A stretch of 7,464 nt of DNA from contig USEH01000107.1 in NCBI GenBank assembly GCA_900553675.1, positions 1-7,464 on the forward strand, read 5' to 3'. This document shows, piece by piece, positions 1 through 5,538 of the stretch. The stretch comes from an uncultured Ruminococcus sp. Lineage in GTDB: Bacteria > Bacillota > Clostridia > Oscillospirales > Ruminococcaceae. Numbering within the stretch: position 1 is the stretch's first letter; every line of letters begins with the position of its first letter. The notes beneath the pieces are model-generated. The model saw only the letters and a list, made by a program, of their open reading frames with translations, made no database searches and was not told the origin of the DNA. Position numbers and translations under genes: made by a program.

Positions 1-5
1 CCATC

Positions 6-154
6 GGGAGACCCCCGGCGAGGGTCTCCCACGGCAAAACAGTCCACCGGACTGTTTTGCCTCCCATCCTGCGTTTCGCTAACGCAAGAGATTTCGCGCT
101 CTGCGGAGCGCGACTCAGGGCGCTGCCCCGAGACCCCGCAGCCTTGAAAGGCTG
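6..154. repeat. Cluster of six consecutive hairpins, likely dispersed intergenic repeat
   Basis: No gene is visible in the first 216 bases. Instead there are six back-to-back inverted repeats. They are 6-14/22-30 (9 bp, perfect), 33-45/49-61 (13 bp, perfect, 3-nt loop), 70-75/81-86 (6 bp), 94-101/106-113 (8 bp, perfect), 114-121/125-132 (7 bp plus one mismatch) and 139-144/149-154 (6 bp, TGAA loop). None is followed directly by a T-run, although T-rich sequence starts at 161. Such GC-rich strings of palindromes are typical of dispersed non-coding repeats in Clostridia. Whether this one recurs elsewhere in the genome cannot be seen here. It could also carry the transcription end of the unseen upstream gene. 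Confidence 0.65.
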
Positions 155-163
155 GCGAACTTT

Positions 164-191
164 TTGATTCTTGCTTTTTTCCGACTACGAT
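164..191 (+). promoter_or_regulatory. Possible promoter for noc
   Basis: TTGATT (164-169) and TACGAT (186-191) are separated by 16 bp. An overlapping alternative is TTGCTT (171-176) with TATTTT (193-198), also 16 bp apart. Either would start transcription shortly before the AAAGGA ribosome binding site at 203-208. The T/A-rich composition makes chance matches likely, and noc could instead be read from upstream. Confidence 0.35.
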
Positions 192-216
192 ATATTTTAC
201 AGAAAGGACGTTCAAT

Positions 217-1044
217 ATGCCAAAGCTTTACACTCCTAAATTTCTATCCCCGAAAAAGGACAAGCCTTCCCGCAGAGTAATCGACATCCCTTGTGAGGAG
301 ATTGCACCCAATCCATATCAGCCCAGAAAAAACTTCGACCAAGGCGAGCTTTTAACCCTTGCGTCGAGCATAAAATCCGACGGCGTTTTACAGCCTCTTT
401 TGGTCAGGGAGAGCGGCGTAAAATACGAGCTGATAGCAGGGGAGAGGCGGCTGCGCGCGGCTATGCTTGCGGGTTTGGAGACTGTTCCGTGCATAGTTGT
501 CGAAGCCACCGACCGTAACTCTGCTCTGATGTCGCTTGTGGAGAACATTCAGCGTTCCGATCTCGGCTTTTTTGAGGAGGCTGACGCGATATCACGCCTT
601 ATTGACCTTTACGGCATGACTCAGGAAGACGCTGCCGTCAGGCTGGGCTATGCGCAGTCCACTCTTGCAAACAAGCTCCGTCTTTTAAAGCTATCCGCTC
701 GCGAAAGAAGCATAATCGGTGAGCACAACTTAAGCGAGCGTCACGCCCGCGCGCTTTTAAAGCTGGATTCCCCCGAAAAGAGGGAAGAAGCCCTCGCAAA
801 AATAATCAAGGGCAAGCTGAATGTTGAAAAGTCCGAGGCTCTTATCGACTCGATGATAGAGTATGAAAAGTACAAGGAAAGAATCAGAAAGGGTTCGGCA
901 GTGTTCAAAGACTTGCGGCTGTTTATGAACACTGTCAACAAGGCTGTGGAGACAATGCAGATTGCAGGGGTGAACGTAAATGTCGACAAAAAGCAGTCGG
1001 AGGATTATCTTGATTATCATATAAGGATACCGCTGAAAAAGTAA
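217..1044 (+). CDS. noc: Nucleoid occlusion protein Noc (ParB-family CTPase, DNA-binding)
   Basis: ParB/Spo0J-family protein of 275 residues. It has NPYQPR at 32-37, the CTP-binding motif GERRLRAA at 75-82, ENIQR at 109-113, and a helix-turn-helix around 135-158. At the four positions known to separate Noc from ParB DNA specificity (173, 179, 184 and 201 in Caulobacter ParB numbering) it has Q147, K153, K158 and R175, the Noc set Q/K/K/R. Known role: Noc binds its own palindromic sites, spreads as a CTP-dependent clamp, and keeps the division septum off the nucleoid. Bacillus Noc is tethered to the membrane by an N-terminal amphipathic helix. Here the N-terminus is basic with prolines at 2, 7, 12 and 17, so such a helix is not obvious. 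AAAGGA at 203-208 with 8-nt spacing supports the start. The order noc-parA-parB matches other Firmicutes. The main alternative is a second ParB, but the specificity residues argue against it. Confidence 0.9.
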   Translation: MPKLYTPKFLSPKKDKPSRRVIDIPCEEIAPNPYQPRKNFDQGELLTLASSIKSDGVLQPLLVRESGVKYELIAGERRLRAAMLAGLETVPCIVVEATDRNSALMSLVENIQRSDLGFFEEADAISRLIDLYGMTQEDAAVRLGYAQSTLANKLRLLKLSARERSIIGEHNLSERHARALLKLDSPEKREEALAKIIKGKLNVEKSEALIDSMIEYEKYKERIRKGSAVFKDLRLFMNTVNKAVETMQIAGVNVNVDKKQSEDYLDYHIRIPLKK

Positions 1045-1080
1045 TTATAAGCTATTATTGTATATTTATAGTAGCACACG

Positions 1081-1120
1081 TGAGCCGTCCTTTGTCGGGC
1101 GGCTTAATGATTCTTTGTTT
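1081..1120 (+). terminator. Probable intrinsic terminator after noc
   Basis: A stem pairs 1081-1090 with 1097-1106 (10 pairs including two G-U) around a 6-nt loop. The tail TTCTTTGTTT at 1111-1120 is T-rich but interrupted and begins a few bases after the stem, so termination may be partial. It would separate noc from the parA promoter. Its GCCGTCC/GGGCGGC core recurs in the hairpin after guaB (7394-7430). Confidence 0.5.
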
Positions 1121-1128
1121 ATGATGTG

Positions 1129-1146
1129 ATGTTCCACGTGGAACAT
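1129..1146. promoter_or_regulatory. parS: parS-like centromere site upstream of parA
   Basis: ATGTTCCACGTGGAACAT is a perfect 18-bp palindrome. Its 16-bp centre differs by one base from the known Bacillus parS TGTTCCACGTGAAACA, being the fully symmetric version. ParB dimers bind parS through the helix-turn-helix and load as CTP-dependent sliding clamps. The site lies about 70 bp upstream of the proposed parA promoter, between the noc terminator and parA. The same 14-bp core occurs again after parB (3014-3027). Assignment to ParB rather than Noc rests on similarity to parS; the known Noc site has a CCCGGG centre. Confidence 0.9.
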
Positions 1147-1199
1147 TGCCTTCATTTGTGAACAATCTGATAAATTTTCGCAAATAGTCGAAAAAACAG

Positions 1200-1227
1200 T
1201 TGCAAACTCCGCTTTTTGTGTTATACT
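1200..1227 (+). promoter_or_regulatory. Probable sigma-A promoter for parA-parB
   Basis: TTGCAA (1200-1205) and TATACT (1222-1227) are 16 bp apart, and TG at 1219-1220 makes an extended -10 (TGT-TATACT). A second TATACT at 1228-1233 overlaps the expected start region. Transcription would begin near 1234, just before the leader hairpin at 1239-1269. Confidence 0.65.
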
Positions 1228-1238
1228 TATACTTAATC

Positions 1239-1269
1239 GGCAGTATCGTAAAATATATTTGATACTGCC
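1239..1269 (+). promoter_or_regulatory. Inverted repeat in the parA leader
   Basis: GGCAGTATC (1239-1247) and GATACTGCC (1261-1269) form a perfect 9-bp inverted repeat around a 13-nt A/T-rich spacer. It falls a few bases after the expected parA transcription start and 12 bases before the ribosome binding site AAAGGGGGA (1282-1290). No T-run follows, so it is not a terminator. It could be a repressor operator (for example for ParA or ParB autoregulation) or a stabilising 5' hairpin in the mRNA. Confidence 0.5.
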
Positions 1270-1295
1270 AGAAAACACACGAAAGGGGGACGCAT

Positions 1296-2075
1296 ATGGG
1301 AAAAATAATCGCCGTTTCAAATCAGAAGGGCGGCGTTGGAAAATCTACGACCGTTGTTAATCTCGCGGCGGCACTTGGCGGAAAGGGCAAAAAAGTGCTT
1401 GTCGTTGATATAGACGCGCAAGGAAACACCACCACCGGCTTGGGTGTGCGAAAAAGAAGCATAGTCAACACCGTTTATGAGGTTTTAATAGGAGCCTGCC
1501 GCGCAGCAGACGCAGTTGTGCCGACAGCTTTCAAGGGCGTTTCGCTGATATCATCTGCCCAGAAGCTTGCGGGAGCCGAAATTGAGCTTGCCTCGGTTGA
1601 TAACAGGCTTATGCGGCTTAAAATGCAGCTTTTGGCTGTTAAGGATATGTTCGATTTTATTCTTATAGACACACCGCCGTCGCTCAGCCTTATAACCCTT
1701 AACGCTCTTGTAGCCTGCGATTCCGTAATGATACCAATTCAGTGCGAGTTCTACTCGCTTGAGGGTCTTGTTCAGCTTACGGACACTATCAAGAGAATAA
1801 AAGACGGATACAATCCAAATATGTACATAGAGGGAATACTGTTTACAATGTATGTCGGAAGATACAACCTTACCGCGCAGGTGGTCAACGAGGTAAACAA
1901 GTATTTTGCAAAAGAGGTTTATAAAACGGTCATACCGCGGAACGTGGCACTTTCGGAAGCACCAAGCCACGGCAAGCCGATAATGTATTACGACCGATCA
2001 TCCCGCGGCTGTGAGGCTTATGAGACGTTTTGCAGCGAGTTTTTGGCGAGAATAAGACAGCGCGGAAAGAAGTAG
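1296..2075 (+). CDS. parA: Chromosome-partitioning ATPase ParA (Soj)
   Basis: 259 residues, the usual length for chromosomal Soj/ParA without an extra N-terminal domain. It shows the deviant Walker A KGGVGKST (11-18) with signature lysine 11, the A' region DIDAQGN (38-44, with Ala where most relatives have Pro), GAEIEL (93-98), and Walker B ILIDTPPSL (122-130). Known role: ATP-bound ParA dimers coat the nucleoid, and ParB-parS complexes stimulate hydrolysis and follow the retreating ParA. In Bacillus Soj also acts on DnaA. The ribosome binding site AAAGGGGGA at 1282-1290, 5 bases from ATG, is strong and fixes the start. A promoter and leader hairpin lie just upstream, and parB follows after 86 bp. 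A MinD identity is unlikely given the parB neighbour and the Soj-like N-terminus. Confidence 0.96.
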   Translation: MGKIIAVSNQKGGVGKSTTVVNLAAALGGKGKKVLVVDIDAQGNTTTGLGVRKRSIVNTVYEVLIGACRAADAVVPTAFKGVSLISSAQKLAGAEIELASVDNRLMRLKMQLLAVKDMFDFILIDTPPSLSLITLNALVACDSVMIPIQCEFYSLEGLVQLTDTIKRIKDGYNPNMYIEGILFTMYVGRYNLTAQVVNEVNKYFAKEVYKTVIPRNVALSEAPSHGKPIMYYDRSSRGCEAYETFCSEFLARIRQRGKK

Positions 2076-2101
2076 TTTGATATTCATTTGTGTTTTGTAG
2101 C

Positions 2102-2135
2102 AGCGAAATACTGTATTTTGCGATAGCAAAATACT
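2102..2135 (+). repeat. Three-arm repeat between parA and parB
   Basis: GTATTTTGC (2113-2121) pairs perfectly with GCAAAATAC (2126-2134) over a GATA loop. The left flank GCGAAATAC (2103-2111) is nearly the same as the right arm, so 2102-2112 and 2125-2135 are direct repeats matching at 10 of 11 positions. The central arm can therefore pair with either neighbour, although the left pairing needs end bases opened to make a loop. Only TTT follows the right arm, so it is a poor terminator. Possible roles are an attenuating or processing hairpin that sets the ParA:ParB ratio, or an operator. Confidence 0.5.
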
Positions 2136-2161
2136 TTCCATATGTAAAGGAATGGTGAGAT

Positions 2162-3010
2162 ATGGCACGATCAAAAAGCTTAGGCATGGGCATGGACGCT
2201 TTGTTTACTGAGAATGACTCAGAAGAAAAGCCCCACAAGACCCTCCGGCTTACCGAAATATACCCCAACAAGGAGCAGCCCCGAACCGATTTCGACGACG
2301 AGGCACTGTCGACCTTGGCGGAATCAATAAAACAGCACGGTGTTTTGCAGCCGCTTCTTGTTCGCCCGATGGATTCGGGCGGCTATCAGATAGTTGCAGG
2401 GGAAAGACGCTGGCGAGCCGCACGAATGGCAGGCTTGGAGGAGGTTCCGGTATTTATCCGAAAACTTACCGACCAGCAGACTATGGAGCTTGCGCTTGTA
2501 GAAAACCTCCAGCGCGAAAATCTGAATCCGGTTGAAGAGGCGCTGGGCTACAAGGAGCTTATGGAGACCTACGGCTACACTCAGGAGCAGGTCGCAAGGA
2601 TAGTCGGAAAATCCCGTCCGGCGGTTGCAAACTCACTGCGAATACTTGGACTTGACAGTACTACGCTCAAAATGGTGCGCGACGGCGAAATATCAATAGG
2701 TCACGCTAAGATTTTAGCGGGAGTTGAGGACAGCGCAAAGCGTGCCGAGCTTGCACAGAAGGTAAAGCGCGATCTGCTGACTGTTCGCAATCTCGAAGAG
2801 CTTGTCAAAACCGAGTCATCCCCAAAAAAGCCCAAGCTTCCGCCCAAAAAGGACGTTTATTTAAAGGAAATCGAGCTTTCGCTTGCAGAGACCACCGGCA
2901 GAAAGGTCACCGTAAGCGGAAAAAACGGCAAGGGCAAGCTTGAAATTGAGTTCTACTCGGAAGAAGACCTTGCGGCAATCGCAAATCTTTTAGCAAAGCT
3001 TAACGGATAA
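2162..3010 (+). CDS. parB: Chromosome-partitioning protein ParB (Spo0J), parS-binding CTPase
   Basis: 282 residues. The N-terminal segment LGMGMDALF (7-15), preceded by Arg3 and Lys5, corresponds to the ParA-activating peptide; the usual GLGKGL lysine is replaced by Met10. It also has NKEQPR at 36-41, the CTP-binding motif GERRWRAA (80-87), ENLQREN (114-120), a helix-turn-helix at about 140-164, a Lys/Pro linker near 218-230 and a C-terminal dimerisation domain (about 231-282). At the Noc/ParB specificity positions it has R152, S158, G163 and G180. Arg and Gly match the ParB pattern, and none matches Noc. Known role: ParB loads at parS, spreads, recruits SMC and stimulates ParA. Two parS-like sites flank the parAB pair. 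The RBS is either AAAGGA at 2146-2151 or the GGTGAG just before ATG. Separately encoded ParA, the adjacent parS sites and the residue pattern make the call firm. Confidence 0.95.
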   Translation: MARSKSLGMGMDALFTENDSEEKPHKTLRLTEIYPNKEQPRTDFDDEALSTLAESIKQHGVLQPLLVRPMDSGGYQIVAGERRWRAARMAGLEEVPVFIRKLTDQQTMELALVENLQRENLNPVEEALGYKELMETYGYTQEQVARIVGKSRPAVANSLRILGLDSTTLKMVRDGEISIGHAKILAGVEDSAKRAELAQKVKRDLLTVRNLEELVKTESSPKKPKLPPKKDVYLKEIELSLAETTGRKVTVSGKNGKGKLEIEFYSEEDLAAIANLLAKLNG

Positions 3011-3013
3011 AAA

Positions 3014-3027
3014 GTTCCACGTGGAAC
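3014..3027. promoter_or_regulatory. parS: Second parS-like site, between parB and serS
   Basis: GTTCCACGTGGAAC is a perfect 14-bp palindrome identical to the core of the upstream site at 1131-1144. It starts 4 bases after the parB stop and ends 39 bases before the serS start. The 56-bp parB-serS gap otherwise holds A/T-rich sequence and the serS ribosome binding site, with no terminator, so ParB bound here sits in the path of transcription into serS. Confidence 0.88.
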
Positions 3028-3066
3028 ATCAAATAAAAATATACTATTATAAAAGGAAGATCAAAA

Positions 3067-4353
3067 ATGATAGACATCAAATTTTTAAGGGAAAACCCCG
3101 ACATTGTACGCGAAAACATCAAAAATAAGTTTCAGGACAGCAAGCTTCCGCTGGTTGACGAGGTAATAAAGCTCGACAGCGACTATCGCACCGCTATCAC
3201 CGAGGCGGACAAGCTTAGAGCCGATCGCAACCGTCTTTCCAAGCAGATAGGCGGTTTGATGGCAAAGGGCGAGAAGGAAGAGGCAGAAAAGGTTAAAAAG
3301 CAGGTAACCGACGCCGCAGAGCGTTTAGCCGAGCTTGAAAAGCTTGAAGCCGAGCTTTCCGAAAAGGTCACCAAGATTATGATGGTAATTCCGAATATCA
3401 TCGACAAGAGCGTGCCGATAGGCAAGGACGACTCTGAAAACGTTGAAATAGAGCGTTTCGGCGAGCCGGTAGTACCAGATTTCGAGATTCTTTACCACAC
3501 CGACATAATGGAGCGCTTTAACGGCATAGATTTAGACAGTGCCCGCCGCGTTGCCGGCAATGGCTTCTACTATCTGATGGGTGATATCGCCCGCCTGCAC
3601 TCGGCAGTTATCGCGTATGCAAGAGATTTCATGATAGACAGGGGCTTTACCTACTGCGTTCCGCCCTTTATGATCCGCTCCAACGTCGTAACCGGCGTTA
3701 TGAGCTTTGCCGAGATGGACGCTATGATGTACAAGATAGAGGGCGAGGACCTATACCTCATCGGCACCAGCGAGCATTCGATGATAGGCAAATTCATCGA
3801 CCAGATTGTCCCCGAAGCCGAGCTTCCCATAACCTTAACCAGCTATTCGCCCTGCTTCAGAAAGGAAAAAGGCGCACACGGCTTGGAGGAAAGGGGAGTA
3901 TACCGCATTCATCAGTTTGAAAAGCAGGAGATGATAGTAGTCTGCAAGCCTGAGGACTCGATGATGTGGTTTGATAAGCTCTGGAAGAATACAGTTGACC
4001 TGTTCCGCTCGCTTGATGTTCCGGTAAGAACCTTGGAGTGCTGCTCGGGAGATTTGGCTGATTTGAAGGTAAAATCGCTTGACGTTGAGGCGTGGAGCCC
4101 GAGACAGAAGAAGTATTTCGAGGTTGGTTCCTGCTCGAATCTCGGAGACGCCCAGGCAAGGCGTCTGAAGATAAGAGTAAACGGCGAAAACGGCAAGTAT
4201 CTTGCACATACTCTTAACAACACCGTTGTAGCTCCGCCGAGAATGTTGATTGCGTTCTTAGAAAACAACCTGAATGTCGACGGCAGTGTTAATATCCCTG
4301 TTGTTTTAAGACCCTACATGGGCGGCAAGGAGAAGCTTATCCCCCAAAAATAA
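3067..4353 (+). CDS. serS: Seryl-tRNA synthetase
   Basis: Class II aminoacyl-tRNA synthetase that charges tRNA-Ser (and tRNA-Sec where present) with serine in the cytoplasm. 428 residues, normal length. An N-terminal helical arm rich in Glu/Lys (about 30-105) is the coiled coil that contacts the long tRNA-Ser arm. The catalytic core shows GTSEHS (233-238, the T-x-E serine-binding region), motif 2 with CFRKEKGAHG (263-272) and HQFEKQEM (282-289), SGDLADLK (327-334), GSCSNLGDAQARR (354-366) and motif 3 HTLNNTVVAPPRMLIAFLEN (381-400). Motif 3 departs from the common HTLNGS...GR form, with NNT and APPR, so this belongs to a divergent SerRS subgroup that I believe is frequent in Clostridia. AAAGGAAG at 3052-3059 supports the start. 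It follows parB by 56 bp with no room for a T-box leader, and the xylanase gene follows by 37 bp. Confidence 0.96.
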   Translation: MIDIKFLRENPDIVRENIKNKFQDSKLPLVDEVIKLDSDYRTAITEADKLRADRNRLSKQIGGLMAKGEKEEAEKVKKQVTDAAERLAELEKLEAELSEKVTKIMMVIPNIIDKSVPIGKDDSENVEIERFGEPVVPDFEILYHTDIMERFNGIDLDSARRVAGNGFYYLMGDIARLHSAVIAYARDFMIDRGFTYCVPPFMIRSNVVTGVMSFAEMDAMMYKIEGEDLYLIGTSEHSMIGKFIDQIVPEAELPITLTSYSPCFRKEKGAHGLEERGVYRIHQFEKQEMIVVCKPEDSMMWFDKLWKNTVDLFRSLDVPVRTLECCSGDLADLKVKSLDVEAWSPRQKKYFEVGSCSNLGDAQARRLKIRVNGENGKYLAHTLNNTVVAPPRMLIAFLENNLNVDGSVNIPVVLRPYMGGKEKLIPQK

Positions 4354-4390
4354 TCGCCGGCAGGAAAAACCCCACTGAAAGGACTATATT

Positions 4391-5458
4391 ATGAAGACAT
4401 TAAAGGAAGCCTACAAGGATTATTTCACGATAGGCGCAGCGGTCGCCGCACACTGGCTTGATGAGGGCGCAGAGTGCGTAAAGGCGAATTTCTCAACCGT
4501 CACGGCTGAAAACGAAATGAAGTACGTGGGAATCCACCCACACGACTACGACAAGCCGGATTTCAGAAAGCTCCGCGAGCTAGAAAAGGAAGGCAAAAAG
4601 CCGGAGCCGCCGGTAATCAGGGACAGAGAGCAGTTTGTTCACCCCGCAAAATGCGTCGATTTTGCACCTGCAGACAAGATTTATAACTTCGCCAAGGACA
4701 ACGGCATACTCGTCCGCGGACACACCCTTTCATGGCACGGCTCATATCCATGGGGAATCTTCGATCAGCTTACGCCCGAGGAGCTTATGACCAACACCCG
4801 CGAGCATTACGCACTTGTTTCGGAGCATTTCCCCGACTGCTACTGCTGGGACGTTGTAAACGAAGCCGTCAACGACAAGAAAGAGGGCGAGGCTCTCAGA
4901 CAGACCGTTTACAAGGACAAATTCGGCGAGGATTACCTTTACACGCTCTATGCCATGGCAAGGGAGTATTTCCCAAAGGCAGAGCTTTGCTGCAACGATT
5001 ACAACGAATACAATCCGGTCAAGCGCGAAAGAATCCTGAATTTAGTAAATAATCTTAAAGATAGGGGACTGGTGGACGTTATCGGCTGCCAGTGCCACGT
5101 AAACGCCTTCTTAACCGAAAAGAGCTTCGATGAAATCAAGCGGACATATGATATGTATGCCGAGACAGGTCTGAAAATCCATGTCACCGAAATGGACGTA
5201 AACTGCGTCGACTGGGATCACCCTGGAGAAATCACCGAAGAGGCGGTAAGGAAAGTCCCCGAAGTATATGCCAAGCTGTTTGAAATTTTCAGGCAGTATA
5301 AGGGAGTAATCGAAAACGTAACCTTGTGGGGAGTGTCGAACAAGCATTCCTGGCTGAACCATTTCAAGCTTCAGGGTAAGGTTGTGGAAAACTGCCCGCT
5401 GCTGTTTGACAAGGATTATCAGCCGACAGAAGCTTTCTATCGCGTAACTGAGTTTTAA
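4391..5458 (+). CDS. Glycoside hydrolase family 10 endo-1,4-beta-xylanase, cytoplasmic
   Basis: GH10 (beta/alpha)8-barrel enzyme that cleaves beta-1,4-xylosidic bonds with retention. Visible motifs are VTAENEMK (37-44), GHTLSWH (110-116), DVVNEAV (154-160) with acid/base Glu158, NDYNEY (202-207), HVTEMDV (264-270) with nucleophile Glu267, TLWGVSN (311-317) and PLLFD (336-340). All expected catalytic residues are present. There is no signal peptide, anchor, dockerin or carbohydrate-binding module, so it probably acts inside the cell on imported xylo-oligosaccharides. Compared with typical GH10 enzymes there is extra charged sequence between the NEMK motif and the FAPADKIYNFAK helix (about 46-90), roughly 30 residues longer than usual. 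The ribosome binding site GAAAGGAC (4377-4384) supports the start. The gene follows serS by 37 bp with no terminator and is closed by the terminator at 5464-5497. Exact substrate (xylan, xylo-oligosaccharides or an aryl glycoside) cannot be told from sequence. Confidence 0.93.
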   Translation: MKTLKEAYKDYFTIGAAVAAHWLDEGAECVKANFSTVTAENEMKYVGIHPHDYDKPDFRKLRELEKEGKKPEPPVIRDREQFVHPAKCVDFAPADKIYNFAKDNGILVRGHTLSWHGSYPWGIFDQLTPEELMTNTREHYALVSEHFPDCYCWDVVNEAVNDKKEGEALRQTVYKDKFGEDYLYTLYAMAREYFPKAELCCNDYNEYNPVKRERILNLVNNLKDRGLVDVIGCQCHVNAFLTEKSFDEIKRTYDMYAETGLKIHVTEMDVNCVDWDHPGEITEEAVRKVPEVYAKLFEIFRQYKGVIENVTLWGVSNKHSWLNHFKLQGKVVENCPLLFDKDYQPTEAFYRVTEF

Positions 5459-5463
5459 TGTTT

Positions 5464-5497
5464 GAGAGATGTGCCTTTGCGCGCATCTCTCTTTTTT
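5464..5497 (+). terminator. Strong intrinsic terminator after the xylanase gene
   Basis: An 11-bp stem pairs 5464-5474 with 5481-5491 (one G-U pair) around a 6-nt loop, followed at once by six T's (5492-5497). It starts 6 bases after the xylanase stop and is the only clear terminator downstream of parA, so it defines the 3' end of the parA-parB-serS-xylanase run. Confidence 0.95.
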
Positions 5498-5538
5498 GAC
5501 AGACAAATGGAAATATGCAAAGTAGAAAGGAGCAAGCT

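Noticed and set aside
1072..1087. CACGTG at 1077-1082 near the first parS, considered as a degenerate parS.
   Set aside because: Only the 6-bp centre matches; the outer five bases on each side do not form the parS palindrome and are partly used by the terminator stem.
3017..3045. TATACT at 3040-3045 as a -10 element of a private serS promoter.
   Set aside because: No -35-like sequence lies 16-18 bp upstream; that position is occupied by the parS palindrome.
3835..4268. Several antisense open frames over serS (116-124 codons).
   Set aside because: They mirror conserved serS codons, lack ribosome binding sites and resemble no protein family I know.
4732..5052. A 106-codon open frame overlapping the xylanase gene in another frame on the same strand.
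   Set aside because: It lies wholly within a well-supported GH10 gene, has no ribosome binding site and its Arg-rich product looks like a frame shadow.
5515..5538. Upstream in-frame ATG at 5515 as the start of the small protein.
   Set aside because: It has no ribosome binding site of its own, and the strong AGAAAGGAG at 5524-5532 would lie inside the gene; ATG 5539 is correctly spaced from it.
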